A stretch of 64,000 nt of DNA from Stutzerimonas kunmingensis (GCF_014764705.1 NZ_JACXXG010000016.1:1-64000), one strand, 5' to 3'. Shown: positions 24,105 through 35,113, counted from the first letter of the stretch. Program-made: numbers and translations. The notes: a model not told the origin generated them from the sequence alone.

Positions 24105-24566
24105 ATGACCCTGGCCATCGGTCTGTTCGTCATCGCCACGCTGCTGATTGCTGCGCTGGGCGGCTATGCGTTGTATCTCTGGCGGCGTGTCTGGCGCAAC
24201 GAGCGGTTGCAGGCAGAGGCGCGGACGCAGCAGCAGACCGCGCTGGCGGAGGATCTGCGAATCCTCGCCAGCTGCCTGCTGGAGGAGCAAGTCCCGCTCA
24301 TCGAAGGGGCAATCCGCATCAAGGTGCTGCTCGACAACTATGATGTGGCGCTGGGGCAGCATCCTCGTTGTCAGGTCTTCCAGCAGCTGTTCGAGGCCAC
24401 CGAGCAAGTGCCGACCCATGCGGCCTGGAAGGCGCTGGACAAGCAGGAGCGGCGCCGACATGAAGCGCAGTTCAGTGCCCTCGAGCTGCAGCACAAGGCC
24501 GAGGCTCGGCGTTCGGCCCGTTGGCTGCTCGACGAAGCTCTGCCAAAATCCCGCGACGCGGCCTGA
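24105..24566 (+). CDS. DUF2489 membrane-anchored protein
   Basis: A 153-aa protein with one N-terminal membrane helix (LAIGLFVIATLLIAALGGYA), then a charged, Cys-containing cytosolic helical domain typical of DUF2489 (LRILASCLLEEQVPLIEGAI; RIKVLLDNYD). The function is unknown. The ATG at 24105 starts 8 bp after the SEC-C gene, so translation is likely coupled. Confidence 0.82.
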   Translation: MTLAIGLFVIATLLIAALGGYALYLWRRVWRNERLQAEARTQQQTALAEDLRILASCLLEEQVPLIEGAIRIKVLLDNYDVALGQHPRCQVFQQLFEATEQVPTHAAWKALDKQERRRHEAQFSALELQHKAEARRSARWLLDEALPKSRDAA

Positions 24567-24641
24567 TCGACCGATCTTCTTCGCCGCGCGCCCTCTAATC
24601 TGTCAGTACCATCCCTTGCCAAGCTCGCTCAGGAGTCTTTG

Positions 24642-27179
24642 ATGTCTCTGCGTCTGCCGTTCGCCCTAGTTCGCCTGACGCTGGGGGCCGCGCTCGGCCT
24701 GGCCGGCCTTGGCGGTTGTCAGGCCTATCTCGACAATCGCTACAGCGCCAGCCTGCCGCCGTCGCAGGGCATTCAGCCGCTGACCGGCCTGGCAGGCAGC
24801 GCGAGCATCCGGCGCAATTCGCTGGGCATGCCGCTGATCGAAACCTCGTCGTTCCACGATGCGCTGTTCGCCATGGGTTACGTCCACGCCACCGATCGTC
24901 TGAGCCAGATGGTCAGCCTACGGCTGATGGCTCAAGGGAGGTTGGCGGAGATGGTCGGCCCCGGCGTTTTGGAGACCGACCGCTTCATGCGCGCGGTGAA
25001 TCTGCGCCAGAACGCCGAGCTGCTCTATCGCGAGTCCTCGCCGCGGATGAAGAAGTTCTTCGAGGTCTACGCCCGCGGCGTGAACGCCTACCTGTATCGC
25101 CATCAGGACAAGCTGCCGATGGACCTTGCCGAGTCCGGCTACAAGCCTGAGTACTGGAAGCCCGAGGACTCGGTGCTGGTGTTCTGTTTGCTCAACTTCG
25201 GGCTTTCGCAGAATCTGCAGGAAGAAGTGGCGGCGCTGCTGCTGGCGCAGAAGGTGGGTAGCGATAAGCTCGCCTGGTTGCTGCCGATCTATCCGGACGA
25301 AGCATTGCCGTTCGCCGAAGCCGACAAGCTCAAGGGACTCGCGCTGGGTGGATCGGTACCAGGGCTGGCGGCGATCGAGCAGGCGGCGCAAAACTTGGCA
25401 TCGTTGACCCCGACTGGGATGGCTGCGTCGAACAACTGGGCCATTGCCGGCAGCAACACCCGTAGCGGCAAACCGATTCTGGCCAACGACACGCACCTGC
25501 CGCTGTCGATGCCTTCGTACTGGAATTTCATGCAGGTCCGCGCACCGAAGTTCCAGGCCGCGGGTGTCACCATCGCCGGGGTGCCCGCAGTGGTCGCCGG
25601 TTTCAACGGCAAGCTCGGCTGGGGCATGACCATGGTGATGGGCGACAACCAGGACCTCTATCTCGAACAGGTGCGCCGTGAAGGCTCGCGGTTGATGTAC
25701 CTGGCCGATGGCAAGTGGCTGCAGGCCCGCGAGCGGCACGAAACCTACTTCGTCAAAGGCGAGCGGCCGATTCGCGAGATCATCTACGAAACCCGTAATG
25801 GGCCTCTGCTGAACACGGCGCTCGGCGAGCGCAAGCACCCCTTGCAACCGCTACAGCTCCGCAGTGGTTACGGCCTTGCGCTGAAAACCACGCAGCTGGA
25901 GGCCGATCGCACCCTGGATGCCTTCTTCGATCTGTCCCGCGCGCAATCGGTGGATCAGGCCTTCGAGGCGACCCGCGAAATTCGCGCGACGGCGCTGAAT
26001 CTGGTGTTTGCTGACCAGCAGGGAATCGGCTGGCAGGTCACCGGACGCTTCCCAAATCGTCGCGAGGGATTGGGGCTGGTGCCGTCGCCGGGTTGGGACA
26101 ATCGTTATGAATGGGACGGCTTCGCTGATCCGATGCTGCATCCCTACGACCAAGATCCTATCCAGGGCTGGCTCGGCACCGCCAACCATCGCAGTGTACC
26201 GCGCGGTTACGGGATGCAGCTTTCCAGCTCCTGGTATGGCCCCGAGCGCTATGAGCGCCTGGCAGAACTGGCGGGGCGGGGCAAGCATGACACCCGCAGT
26301 ACCATCGCGATGCAGTACGACCAAGTCACGCCGTTCGCCGCCAAGCTCAGGGCAATGTTCGAGGCGCCGGGCATGGCCGAGCCATTGCACAAGGCGATCG
26401 ATGCACTGCCGGCCGCCGAACGCAGCAAGGCGCGAGAAGCGCTGGATCGACTGATGGCGTTCGACGGCAAGCTCGCTGCGGATTCGGCCGATGCTGCGCT
26501 GTATGGCGCTTTCCTGCACGAAAGCGCGCGGCAGACGTTCCTCGACGAGCTTGGGCCGGAAGATACGCAGGCGTGGCGAGCGCTGGTGCAGACGGCTAAC
26601 ACGTCCTACTCGGCGCAGGCGGACCATTTGCTCGGGCGCGAGGACAGCCCGTTCTGGAATGACCAGCGGACTGCGCAAACCGAAGACAAGCCGGCGATTC
26701 TGGCACGTAGTCTTGCTGGTGCGGTGAGTCTGCTGGAAGGCCGCCTAGGCAACGATCGCAGTGCGTGGCAGTGGGGCAAGCTGCACACCGCCAGCTGGAC
26801 CTCCGGCGCAACGCAGTTGGCGCCGCATATGCCTGCCAGCCAGCGGAGCAAGATCAACGCCATCGGCAGTTACCTAGACCGCGGCCCCTATGCCATGGGT
26901 GGCGATCACAGCACGTTGAATGCCTCGGCCTACAACATGGGGGCGAACTTCGATACCTGGCTGATCCCGGCGATGCGCATCCTCGTCGATTTCGGCCGCG
27001 ACGAGCCGATGATCGGTCTCAACAGCTCGGGCCAGTCGGGCAATCCGGCCAGCCCGCACTATGCCGATGGTATCGACGCGTGGATGAAGGCGCAGTACAT
27101 GAGCTTCCCGTTCAAGACGGAGAATCTCGACAAGGTCTACGGCACGCAGCGCCTGTTGCTGACACCTGCTGGTAAATGA
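24642..27179 (+). CDS. Penicillin acylase family (Ntn-hydrolase) lipoprotein
   Basis: An 845-aa precursor with a lipoprotein signal ([14 protein letters not shown], Cys near residue 27). It has an alpha chain, then a beta chain whose autocatalytic N-terminal nucleophile is Ser263 in [12 protein letters not shown], followed by [15 protein letters not shown]. The fold is that of penicillin/AHL acylases (PvdQ, QuiP, HacB). The substrate cannot be told from sequence; amide or acyl-homoserine lactone cleavage are options. Lipidation is unusual, because the well-studied relatives are soluble periplasmic enzymes. AGGAG precedes the ATG at 24642. Confidence 0.9.
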   Translation: MSLRLPFALVRLTLGAALGLAGLGGCQAYLDNRYSASLPPSQGIQPLTGLAGSASIRRNSLGMPLIETSSFHDALFAMGYVHATDRLSQMVSLRLMAQGRLAEMVGPGVLETDRFMRAVNLRQNAELLYRESSPRMKKFFEVYARGVNAYLYRHQDKLPMDLAESGYKPEYWKPEDSVLVFCLLNFGLSQNLQEEVAALLLAQKVGSDKLAWLLPIYPDEALPFAEADKLKGLALGGSVPGLAAIEQAAQNLASLTPTGMAASNNWAIAGSNTRSGKPILANDTHLPLSMPSYWNFMQVRAPKFQAAGVTIAGVPAVVAGFNGKLGWGMTMVMGDNQDLYLEQVRREGSRLMYLADGKWLQARERHETYFVKGERPIREIIYETRNGPLLNTALGERKHPLQPLQLRSGYGLALKTTQLEADRTLDAFFDLSRAQSVDQAFEATREIRATALNLVFADQQGIGWQVTGRFPNRREGLGLVPSPGWDNRYEWDGFADPMLHPYDQDPIQGWLGTANHRSVPRGYGMQLSSSWYGPERYERLAELAGRGKHDTRSTIAMQYDQVTPFAAKLRAMFEAPGMAEPLHKAIDALPAAERSKAREALDRLMAFDGKLAADSADAALYGAFLHESARQTFLDELGPEDTQAWRALVQTANTSYSAQADHLLGREDSPFWNDQRTAQTEDKPAILARSLAGAVSLLEGRLGNDRSAWQWGKLHTASWTSGATQLAPHMPASQRSKINAIGSYLDRGPYAMGGDHSTLNASAYNMGANFDTWLIPAMRILVDFGRDEPMIGLNSSGQSGNPASPHYADGIDAWMKAQYMSFPFKTENLDKVYGTQRLLLTPAGK

Positions 27180-27183
27180 CGGG

Positions 27184-27217
27184 AGCGCCGCACCGGCATC
27201 AGGCCGGTTGCGGCGCT
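27184..27217. terminator. Hairpin between convergent acylase and trmO genes
   Basis: AGCGCCGCA-CCGGC (27184-27197), loop ATCA, then a complementary arm to 27217 with one bulge. It overlaps the trmO stop codon. There is no T-run; it may act as a weak bidirectional terminator. Confidence 0.45.
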
Positions 27218-27906
27218 GCTGGCGCGACTTCCAGAACGCGGATCACGCCTGGCGTCGGGTAGTGCCAGCGTACGTCCACATCCCATAACTGCGCGCCGTA
27301 ACGCCGTTCGGGCTCCGGCTTCTGATAGGCCGGGCGCGGGTCCTGCGCCAGGCACTGTTCGATGAGTTCGACCAGAGGCTCGCCCAGGCGCAGTGCTTCG
27401 CGGCGGGCTTGCAGCAATCCCGATTCCGACCATTGCACCTCAATCAACTCTGGCGCATCGGCGGCCATGTCGTTGCGTGCGTCAGGTAGCGCATCGGCGT
27501 AGGGCACGTAGGGTTTGATGTCCAGCACCGGGGTGCCGTCCAGCAGGTCGATGCCGGAAATGAACAGTCGTCCCGGCTCGACCTTATCCAGCCTGACCAC
27601 CGACTGACCGATGCCATTGGGTCTGTGCGTTGCTCGCGTGGCGAACACGCCAACCATGCGATTGCCGCCCAGACGTGGCGGGCGAACCTTGAGGCGGGGT
27701 TTGCTTTCCAGCGCCTGATGGAAGAGAAACAGCAGCCACACGTGGCTGACCTGCTCGAGCCCGGCTACCGCATCACCACTGTCGAACGGCGGCAGCAGTT
27801 CCAGCACGCCACGTGCGGCTGGCGCCAGGCTGGGCTGGCGGGGGATGGCGAACTTCTCCTTGAAGCAGGAGCGGACGTAGCCGATCGGCGAGACGCTGTG
27901 ATCCAT
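27199..27906 (-). CDS. trmO: tRNA (t6A37) N6-methyltransferase TrmO
   Basis: A 235-aa TsaA/TrmO-family beta-barrel methyltransferase. It uses SAM to methylate N6-threonylcarbamoyladenosine at position 37 of threonine tRNA. Diagnostic segments are IGYVRSCFKEKFAIPRQP, SHVWLLFLFHQ, RPNGIGQSVVRL and DIKPYVPYADA. The C-terminal extension has about 80 residues. It converges with the acylase gene and lies upstream of trpB on the same strand, 112 bp away. Confidence 0.93.
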   Translation of the reverse strand: MDHSVSPIGYVRSCFKEKFAIPRQPSLAPAARGVLELLPPFDSGDAVAGLEQVSHVWLLFLFHQALESKPRLKVRPPRLGGNRMVGVFATRATHRPNGIGQSVVRLDKVEPGRLFISGIDLLDGTPVLDIKPYVPYADALPDARNDMAADAPELIEVQWSESGLLQARREALRLGEPLVELIEQCLAQDPRPAYQKPEPERRYGAQLWDVDVRWHYPTPGVIRVLEVAPAAPQPA

Positions 27907-28018
27907 GAAGGCGGGCCTGGGAAGCAGTCGGGCGGCTGCGCATCTTACCCGCTATGGCCGCCGGTTGCGCTTCCAGTAGGCCGACACGCACATGCATCGC
28001 CGGCCCGCCGTTGACGTG

Positions 28019-29227
28019 TTACAGGCCGAGCAGATTGGCGACGTAATCAGCATCCTTGTCGCCGCGGCCAGATAGATTGACGAGGATATGGCTTTCCTTG
28101 CTCAGCGTCGGTGCGCTGCGGATGGCCCAGGCCACTGCGTGGGCGCTTTCCAGGGCCGGGATGATGCCTTCGACGCGGGAAAGGGTCATAAAGGCGTCGA
28201 GGCATTCCTGGTCGGTCGCGGTATGGTAGTTCACCCGGCCGATGTCCTTCAGGTAGCTGTGCTGTGGGCCGACCCCCGGGTAGTCCAGGCCGGAGGCGAT
28301 GGAGTGCACCGCCGATGGATTGCCGTCTGCATCCTCCAGCACGTAGCAGGCCATGCCATGCAGTTCGCCTGGCTTGCCTTTGGACAGTGTGGCCGAGTGG
28401 CGGCCTGGCTTGTCCAGGCTTTCACCCGCTGGCTCGATACCGACCAGCTCGACCGCGGCATCTTCGAGAAAGGCGGTGAACATGCCCATGGCATTCGAAC
28501 CACCTCCGACGCAGGCAACCACGTGATCGGGCAGGCGGCCATGTTTGGCGAGGAACTGCTCGCGGGCTTCGGTGCCGATGATCGACTGGAAGTCGCGGAC
28601 CATCTTCGGGAACGGGTGCGGGCCGACCACCGAGCCGATGGCGTAGATGTAGTTGTGCGGGTCCTTCAGGTATTCCTCGAAGGCGCTATCCACCGCTTCC
28701 TTGAGCGTCGCGGCGCCGCGGGTGACCGCTACCAGCTTGCAGCCGAGGATCTTCATCTTGGTGACGTTCGGGTGTTCCTTCTCGATGTCCACCTGTCCCA
28801 TGTGGATCTCGCAGGGAATGCCGACCAGCGCGCAGGCAGTAGCCAGGGCAACCCCGTGCTGGCCGGCGCCAGTCTCCGCGATCACCTTCTTCTTGCCCAT
28901 GAATTTGGCCAGCAGCGCCTCGCCCAGGCAGTGATTGATCTTGTGCGCGCCGGTGTGGTTCAGGTCTTCGCGCTTCAGATAGATCTGCGCGCCACCAAGC
29001 TGCTCGGACAGCCGCCGCGCATGGAAGATCGGGCTTGGCCGACCCACGTAGTCGGCGAACAGTGCGGCCAGTTCCTGCTGGAAGTCATCACGCTGGCGAA
29101 TTTCCTCGTAGGCGAGGTTGATGTCGTCCATCGCCTGCTTGAGGTGCGGTGGGACCAGCTGGCCGCCATAGGGGCCGAAATATCCGTTGGCGTCGGGCAT
29201 GGCGGTGAAGCGAGGATCGGACGACAT
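28019..29227 (-). CDS. trpB: Tryptophan synthase beta chain (stand-alone copy)
   Basis: A 402-aa PLP enzyme condensing indole and serine. The PLP lysine is Lys96 ([10 protein letters not shown]), the catalytic glutamate is Glu118 ([11 protein letters not shown]), and the phosphate loop is [10 protein letters not shown]. The start at 29227 ([10 protein letters not shown]) fits the family. No trpA or trpI accompanies it, unlike the usual Pseudomonas trpBA arrangement. The N-terminal segment ([20 protein letters not shown]) differs from the canonical FGxFGGxYVxETL type. It may be a second beta subunit working alone on indole or another nucleophile (inference). Confidence 0.9.
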   Translation of the reverse strand: MSSDPRFTAMPDANGYFGPYGGQLVPPHLKQAMDDINLAYEEIRQRDDFQQELAALFADYVGRPSPIFHARRLSEQLGGAQIYLKREDLNHTGAHKINHCLGEALLAKFMGKKKVIAETGAGQHGVALATACALVGIPCEIHMGQVDIEKEHPNVTKMKILGCKLVAVTRGAATLKEAVDSAFEEYLKDPHNYIYAIGSVVGPHPFPKMVRDFQSIIGTEAREQFLAKHGRLPDHVVACVGGGSNAMGMFTAFLEDAAVELVGIEPAGESLDKPGRHSATLSKGKPGELHGMACYVLEDADGNPSAVHSIASGLDYPGVGPQHSYLKDIGRVNYHTATDQECLDAFMTLSRVEGIIPALESAHAVAWAIRSAPTLSKESHILVNLSGRGDKDADYVANLLGL

Positions 29228-29650
29228 GAACACATCTCTGCAGGTGGAATGGGAAGAAGGATGCTGCTGCGCGGGGCCGATCATAAGTCAGCGCACAATC
29301 GCTGAAAACGCCGAGCGGGGGCGGAGCGCTGGGCCGCTCGTGGCGAGGCGATTCGCATGAACGAAGGGTCGGATCAAGGCGCTTGGGGTGGTGCTGATTT
29401 CGCTGTGATTCGCGAAATTGACACTTATCGTGTAGGATGCACGCCGATTTCGCCATTATGGGAGCATGATTCAACTTGATTTTTTGTCGGCAGCAGCTTG
29501 CCGACGGGCATGGCTGTCATCAGTACGGCCGCTATGCATGCCCATCCCGCCCTTGGTGCGCAGCAATTTCAAGAGATTTGCCCGCCACCTGCCGCAATAC
29601 GTCGCACCGCGATGTCGTAAAAGCCAGAACAAGTTCAGGAGATAGAACTG
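29228..29650. other. Divergent intergenic region trpB/betT
   Basis: 423 bp without a supported gene. A GTCGGCA/TGCCGAC hairpin lies at 29486-29505; the adjacent T-run precedes it on the plus strand, so it is not a terminator. A TTGACA at about 29417 has no matching -10 at the right distance. No BetI-type operator could be identified. The betT ribosome-binding site (CAGGAGAT) is at the right end. Confidence 0.5.
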
Positions 29651-31716
29651 ATGAACGAGGCTGAGCTCTCGCCCAATGATTCCGAAGCGCCGGCTGACCG
29701 GATCAATCCCGTAGTTTTCTACGGTTCCGCAATCGCCATCGTGGCGTTTGCCATATGGACGATGTTCTTCACTGATCGCTCCCAAGCGGTCATCAACACG
29801 GTACTTGGCTGGATATCCGACACATTCGGTTGGTTCTACTTTCTCGCGTGCTGGTCTACCTGCTCATCGTGGTGATCGTGGCTACCAGCCGCTACGGCAA
29901 GATCCGCCTTGGGCCGGATCATTCCAAACCCGAATTCAACGTGGTCACCTGGGCGGCGATGCTGTTTTCCGCCGGGATCGGCATCGACCTGCTGTTCTTC
30001 TGCATCGCCGAACCCATCACCCAGTTTCTCGAGCCACCGGTAGGCGAGGGCGGAACCACCCAGGCCGCGCGCCACGCCATGGAGCTGACCTTCCTGCACT
30101 GGGGCCTTTCCGGTTGGGGTGTCTATACCCTGGTCGGCATGTCGCTGGCGTATTTCAGCTTTCGCCAGGGCTTGCCGCTGTCGATCCGCTCATCGCTGTA
30201 TCCGATCTTCGGCAAGCGCATCTACGGCCACATCGGGCATACCGTCGATACCGCCGCGGTGCTGGGCACGGTGTTCGGCATCGCTACCAGTCTCGGCATC
30301 GGCATCATCCAGCTCAACTTCGGCCTCAACTACATCTTCGGCATACCGGAAGGCACGCTCACCCAGGCGGTGCTGGTGGTGCTGATCGTGGTGTTCTCGG
30401 CAATCTCGGCGGCGACCGGGGTCGAGCGCGGGATTCGCCGGCTTTCCGAATTCAACATGCTGCTGGCGGTCCTGCTGCTGCTGTTCGTGCTGGTGGTCGG
30501 CGATACGGTGTTCCTGCTCAACGCGCTGGTGATGAACGTCGGCGACTACTTCTCCAACTTCATCAGCCTGTCGCTGGACACCTACGCCTACCGCCGACCG
30601 ACCGACTGGCTGAACGCCTGGACAGTGTTCTTCTGGGCCTGGTGGATCGCCTGGGGGCCGTTCGTGGGCCTGTTTCTGGCGCGCATTTCCCGCGGACGCA
30701 CCATCCGCGAGTTCGTCATCGGCACGTTGCTGCTGCCGCTGGCCTTCATGATGGCCTGGATGTCGATCATGGGTAACAGCGCCATCGAGATGGTCATGGG
30801 CGGTGCCCTCGAATTCGGTCAACAGGCGGTGAGCAACCCTGGCTCGTCGATCTATCTGTTCCTGCAGAGCCTGCCCTGGGCCGGTCTCACTACCATCGTG
30901 GTGACCATCCTCGCCATTGTGTTCTTCGTTACCTCAGGCGACTCCGGCTCGCTGGTGCTGTCGAACTTCACCTCCATCCTCAAGGATGTGAACAGCGATG
31001 CGCCGGTGTGGATGCGCATCCTCTGGGCGGCGATCATCGGCGTGCTCACCCTGGCGCTGCTGATTGCCGGCGGCCTGACCGCGCTGCAGGGCACCGTGGT
31101 GATCATGGGGCTGCCGTTCTCCATCGTCCTGCTGTTCATGATGTACGGGCTGTTCAAGGCATTGCACGTCGAGGGCGTCATGGCCGACAGCTACCAGAAG
31201 AGCCTGTCCGGCTATCTGTCCGGGCGCGCTACGCTGGAACACACGCAGATGAACTGGAGTCAGCGGCTGTCGCGGGCAATGAGCTTCCCCAGCCGTTCGC
31301 AGATCCGTCGCTACCTGAAGGACGTGTGCAAGCCGGCGATGGAGGAGATCCAGAAGGCGCTGGGCGAGAAGGGCGTGCCGGTGGAGATCGTCGAAGGCGA
31401 ACCGGGCAACGAGCACCTGGCGCTGCACGTCAATCTGGGCAGCGAGCAGGACTTCACCTACCAGATCTGGCCGGTGCGCGGCACCATGCCGTCCTTTGCC
31501 CTGCGCACGCAGAGCGGCAACGCCGACTACTACCGGCTTGAGGTGCATCTGCGTCAGGGCAGCCTGGGTTACGACCTGATGGGCTACTCGCGGCGCCAGC
31601 TGATCGAGGACATCCTCGACCACTACGAGCACCACATGCACTTCCTGCATCTGCAACGCGAGAACGGCGGTGGTGAAAGCGGCATGCCCAATCCAGGCGC
31701 GGCGCCGACACCCTGA
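29651..31716 (+). pseudogene. betT: BCCT-family choline transporter, interrupted by a one-base frameshift
   Basis: Two frames together form one BetT-like transporter. Frame A from the ATG at 29651 encodes the N-terminus through the first membrane helix (NPVVFYGSAIAIVAFAIW; ISDTFGWFYFLA), then goes out of register near 29849 and stops at 29875. Frame B continues in the next frame (VLVYLLIVVIVATSRYGKIR) to 31716 with the remaining helices, the conserved WWIAWGPFVGLFLARISRG and a long BetT-type cytosolic tail. Adding one base (GCG-GTG-CTG instead of GCGTGCTG) restores about 688 codons. Either a sequencing error or real inactivation is possible; translation from a downstream start would lose helix 1. 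Confidence 0.88.
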
Positions 31717-31722
31717 CCCTGC

Positions 31723-31782
31723 ACGCCTCGGGCGATCCCCGAGGCGTTCCATTCATGTCGCGGCAGCGTCGATCCGCTGCCG
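31723..31782. promoter_or_regulatory. Two successive hairpins between betT and betB
   Basis: Hairpin 1 is ACGCCTCGGG-cgatc-CCCGAGGCGT (31723-31747). Hairpin 2 is CGGCAGCG-tcgatc-CGCTGCCG (31761-31782). No T-run follows hairpin 1, so it is more likely an mRNA processing or partial attenuation site than a full terminator. Confidence 0.5.
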
Positions 31783-31809
31783 CCACGGACAGTACGAACG
31801 AGGTAGAAC

Positions 31810-33282
31810 ATGGCCCGTTTCCCACGGCAGCAACTCTATATCCATGGCGGCTACGTCGACGCCAGCAGCAACCAGACCTTCGAGAGCATCAACCCGGCCA
31901 ACGGCGAAGTCCTGGCCGAAGTGGCGGAGGCCGGTGCGGCCGATCTGGAACGCGCGGTTGAAAGCGCCGAGCAGGGCCAGCGCATCTGGGCGGCACTGAC
32001 CGGCATCGAGCGGGCGCGAATCATGCGTCGTGCGGTCGATCTGCTGCGCGAGCGCAACGACGAGCTGGCCGTGCTGGAAACCCTGGACACCGGCAAGCCG
32101 CTGAGCGAAACCCGCAGCGTCGACATCGTCACCGGCGCCGACGTGCTGGAGTACTACGCCGGCCTGGCTCCGGCCATCGAGGGCGAACAGATCCCGCTGC
32201 GTGACAGCAGTTTCGTCTATACCCGGCGCGAACCGCTGGGCGTGGTGGCCGGCATCGGCGCCTGGAACTATCCGATCCAGATCGCCCTGTGGAAATCCGC
32301 ACCGGCGCTGGCTGCCGGCAATGCGATGATCTTCAAACCCAGCGAAGTCACCTCGCTGAGCGCGCTGAAACTGGCGGAGATCTTCAGCGTGGCCGGGCTG
32401 CCCGATGGCGTGTTCAACGTGCTGACCGGCAGTGGTGCCAGTATCGGATCGCTGATCACCGAGCACCCACGCATTGCCAAGGTGTCCTTCACCGGCGGCG
32501 TGGCCACCGGCAAGAAGGTCATGGCCAGCGCGGCGGCATCGTCGCTCAAGGACGTGACCATGGAGCTGGGCGGCAAGTCACCGCTGATCATCTGCGAGGA
32601 TGCCGATCTGGACCGCGCGGCCGATATCGCGGTGATGGCCAATTTCTTCAGCTCCGGCCAGGTGTGCACCAACGGCACGCGGGTGTTCGTTCCGGCCGGT
32701 CTGAAAGCGGCGTTCGAGGCCAAGCTGCTGGAGCGCGTGCAGCGCATTCGCCTTGGTGATCCGCAGCAGGAGGAAACCAACTTCGGTCCGCTGGTCAGCT
32801 TCGCGCACATGAACAACGTGCTCGACTACATCGCCAAGGGCAAGGCCGGCGGTGCGCGGCTGCTCTGTGGTGGCGAGCGGGTGACTGAAGGCGAATACGC
32901 CAAGGGCGCCTTTGTCGCACCGACCATCTTCACCGACTGCAGCGACGACATGACCATCGTGCGCGAAGAGATCTTCGGCCCTGTGCTGAGCCTGCTCGAA
33001 TACCAGGACGAGGACGAAGTCATCCGCCGCGCCAACGACACCGAGTACGGCCTTGCCGCCGGCGTCGTCACTACCGATCTGGCACGGGCGCACCGCATCA
33101 TCCATCGCCTTGAGGCTGGCATCTGCTGGATCAATACCTGGGGTGAATCGCCGGCGCAGATGCCGGTCGGTGGTTACAAGCAGTCTGGCATCGGCCGCGA
33201 GAACGGCATCGCCTCGCTGGCGTACTACACGCGGGTCAAGTCGGTACAGGTAGAGCTGGGCGAGTTCGCCTCGGTGTTCTGA
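31810..33282 (+). CDS. betB: Betaine-aldehyde dehydrogenase
   Basis: A 490-aa NAD(P)-dependent ALDH oxidising betaine aldehyde to glycine betaine. The catalytic Cys286 is in [11 protein letters not shown] and the general base Glu252 in [10 protein letters not shown]; the cofactor loop is [11 protein letters not shown]. Length and residue numbers equal those of Pseudomonas BetB. GAGGT precedes the ATG at 31810. It lies 93 bp after betT and 14 bp before betA, so it is part of the bet operon. Confidence 0.96.
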   Translation: MARFPRQQLYIHGGYVDASSNQTFESINPANGEVLAEVAEAGAADLERAVESAEQGQRIWAALTGIERARIMRRAVDLLRERNDELAVLETLDTGKPLSETRSVDIVTGADVLEYYAGLAPAIEGEQIPLRDSSFVYTRREPLGVVAGIGAWNYPIQIALWKSAPALAAGNAMIFKPSEVTSLSALKLAEIFSVAGLPDGVFNVLTGSGASIGSLITEHPRIAKVSFTGGVATGKKVMASAAASSLKDVTMELGGKSPLIICEDADLDRAADIAVMANFFSSGQVCTNGTRVFVPAGLKAAFEAKLLERVQRIRLGDPQQEETNFGPLVSFAHMNNVLDYIAKGKAGGARLLCGGERVTEGEYAKGAFVAPTIFTDCSDDMTIVREEIFGPVLSLLEYQDEDEVIRRANDTEYGLAAGVVTTDLARAHRIIHRLEAGICWINTWGESPAQMPVGGYKQSGIGRENGIASLAYYTRVKSVQVELGEFASVF

Positions 33283-33296
33283 GGGAGGTTTGAACC

Positions 33297-34970
33297 ATGG
33301 AATATGACTACATCATCATCGGCGCCGGCTCGGCAGGTAACGTGCTCGCCGCGCGCCTGACCGAGGACGCCGACGTCAGCGTGCTGCTGCTGGAAGCCGG
33401 CGGCCCGGACTATCGGCTGGATTTCCGCACCCAGATGCCTGCGGCACTGGCGTATCCGCTGCAAGGCACGCGCTACAACTGGGCCTACAAGACCGACCCC
33501 GAGCCGCACATGAACAACCGCCGCATGGACTGCGGTCGCGGCAAGGGCCTGGGTGGTTCTTCGCTGATCAACGGCATGTGCTACATCCGCGGCAACGCCC
33601 TGGACTACGACAACTGGGCCAAGACTCCGGGGCTGGAGGACTGGACCTACCTCGACTGCCTGCCGTACTTCCGCAAGGCCGAGTCGCGTGACATCGGCCC
33701 CAACGACTACCACGGCGGCGACGGCCCGGTCAGCGTGACCACACCCAAGGCAGACAACAACGAGCTGTTCCACGCCATGGTGGAAGCGGGCGTGCAGGCG
33801 GGCTTCCCGCGTACCGATGACCTCAACGGCTACCAGCAGGAAGGCTTCGGCCCGATGGATCGCACCGTGACGCCCCAGGGCCGGCGCGCCAGCACGGCGC
33901 GCGGTTATCTGGATCAGGCCAAGGAGCGGCCGAACCTGACCATCCACACCCATGCCGTCACCGACCGTGTGCTGTTCGAGGGCAAGCGTGCCGTCGGCGT
34001 TCGTTACCTGCGCGGCCGCGAGCAGCCACAGGTGGCGCGTGCGCGCCGTGAAGTGCTGCTGTGCGGCGGCGCCATCGCCTCGCCGCAAATCCTGCAGCGC
34101 TCGGGGGTTGGCCCTGGCGCGTTGCTGAAGAAGCTCGGCGTCACGCTGGTGCAGGAGCTGCCCGGCGTCGGCCAGAACCTGCAGGATCACTTGGAGATGT
34201 ACCTGCAGTTCGAGTGCCTGAAGCCGGTGTCGCTGTACCCGGCGCTCAAGTGGTGGAACCAGCCGGCCATCGGCGCCGAATGGCTGTTCCTCGGCAGCGG
34301 CATCGGTGCCAGCAACCAGTTCGAGGCTGGTGGCTTCATCCGCAGCAGCGAAGAGTTCGAATGGCCGAATATCCAGTTCCACTTTCTGCCGGTAGCGGTC
34401 AGCTACAACGGCAGCAACGCCCATGACGGCCACAGCTTCCAGGCCCACGTCGGCTCGATGCGTTCACCCAGTCGCGGGCGCATCGAGATTCGCTCCACCG
34501 ATCCGCGGGTCTATCCGAGCATCCTGTTCAACTACATGGCCCACGAGCAGGACTGGCGCGAGTTCCGTGATGCCATTCGCCTCACCCGCGAGATCATCGC
34601 GCAGCCCGCGCTCGATCCCTACCGTGGTCGCGAGCTGAACCCAGGCGTGGAAGCACAGAGCGATGCCGAGCTGGACGCCTTCGTCCGCGAGCACGCGGAG
34701 ACGGCCTATCACCCGTCGTGCTCCTGCAAGATGGGCACGGACGATATGTCCGTGGTGGACGGGCAGGGGCGCGTGCATGGCCTGGACGGGTTGCGCGTGG
34801 TGGATGCCTCGATCATGCCGCAGATCATCACCGGCAACCTCAACGCCACCACCATCATGCTGGCCGAGAAGATCGCCGACCGGATTCGCGGTCGCGAGCC
34901 GCTGCCGCGCAGCACGGCGAGCTACTTCGTGGCCAACGGCGCACCGGTGCGGCAACCACCGCAGCGTTGA
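33297..34970 (+). CDS. betA: Choline dehydrogenase
   Basis: A 557-aa GMC-family FAD oxidoreductase, membrane-associated, oxidising choline to betaine aldehyde. The FAD dinucleotide fold is at the N-terminus ([17 protein letters not shown]), and [19 protein letters not shown] is the GMC signature 1. The active-site His is in [11 protein letters not shown]. The C-terminal [15 protein letters not shown] completes the FAD site. GGGAGG precedes the ATG. It is the last gene of betT-betB-betA and is followed by a bidirectional terminator. No betI is present. Confidence 0.96.
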   Translation: MEYDYIIIGAGSAGNVLAARLTEDADVSVLLLEAGGPDYRLDFRTQMPAALAYPLQGTRYNWAYKTDPEPHMNNRRMDCGRGKGLGGSSLINGMCYIRGNALDYDNWAKTPGLEDWTYLDCLPYFRKAESRDIGPNDYHGGDGPVSVTTPKADNNELFHAMVEAGVQAGFPRTDDLNGYQQEGFGPMDRTVTPQGRRASTARGYLDQAKERPNLTIHTHAVTDRVLFEGKRAVGVRYLRGREQPQVARARREVLLCGGAIASPQILQRSGVGPGALLKKLGVTLVQELPGVGQNLQDHLEMYLQFECLKPVSLYPALKWWNQPAIGAEWLFLGSGIGASNQFEAGGFIRSSEEFEWPNIQFHFLPVAVSYNGSNAHDGHSFQAHVGSMRSPSRGRIEIRSTDPRVYPSILFNYMAHEQDWREFRDAIRLTREIIAQPALDPYRGRELNPGVEAQSDAELDAFVREHAETAYHPSCSCKMGTDDMSVVDGQGRVHGLDGLRVVDASIMPQIITGNLNATTIMLAEKIADRIRGREPLPRSTASYFVANGAPVRQPPQR

Positions 34971-34987
34971 CGCGTTCGCCGTCAGGT

Positions 34988-35020
34988 GGTGGAAAAGGCT
35001 TCTCCGTTTTCCACCCTACG
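34988..35020. repeat. GTAGGGTGGA-family palindrome (degenerate copy)
   Basis: GGTGGAAAA (34988-34996) and TTTTCCACC (35007-35015) followed by CTACG. This is a shortened relative of the 1109-1264 repeats, located in the betA-rimO gap. Confidence 0.7.
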
Positions 35021-35065
35021 CGGCTGGCGCTAATTGGTGTGCAGCGACCGTTGCGCGTAGCCAGA

Positions 35066-35101
35066 AACGAAAACGCCCCGCAGTAGCGGGGCGTTTTCGT
35101 T
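35066..35101. terminator. Bidirectional rho-independent terminator betA/rimO
   Basis: AACGAAAACGCCCCGC (35066-35081), loop AGTA, perfect 16-bp complement (35086-35101). A/T tracts lie on both flanks of the GC core, suiting both convergent genes. Confidence 0.95.
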
Positions 35102-35113
35102 AGGCGGGGCGGA

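Noticed and set aside
29417..29445. TTGACA as -35 box for betT
   Set aside because: No -10-like hexamer at 16-18 bp; the only TAGGAT is 9 bp away.
29486..29505. Hairpin with T-run as a terminator for trpB or betT
   Set aside because: The T-run precedes the hairpin on the plus strand and gives an A-run after it on the minus strand; it is the wrong polarity for both.
29840..29880. Programmed ribosomal frameshifting in betT
   Set aside because: No slippery heptamer and no clear downstream pseudoknot; simple loss of one base explains the break. BCCT genes are not known to use recoding.
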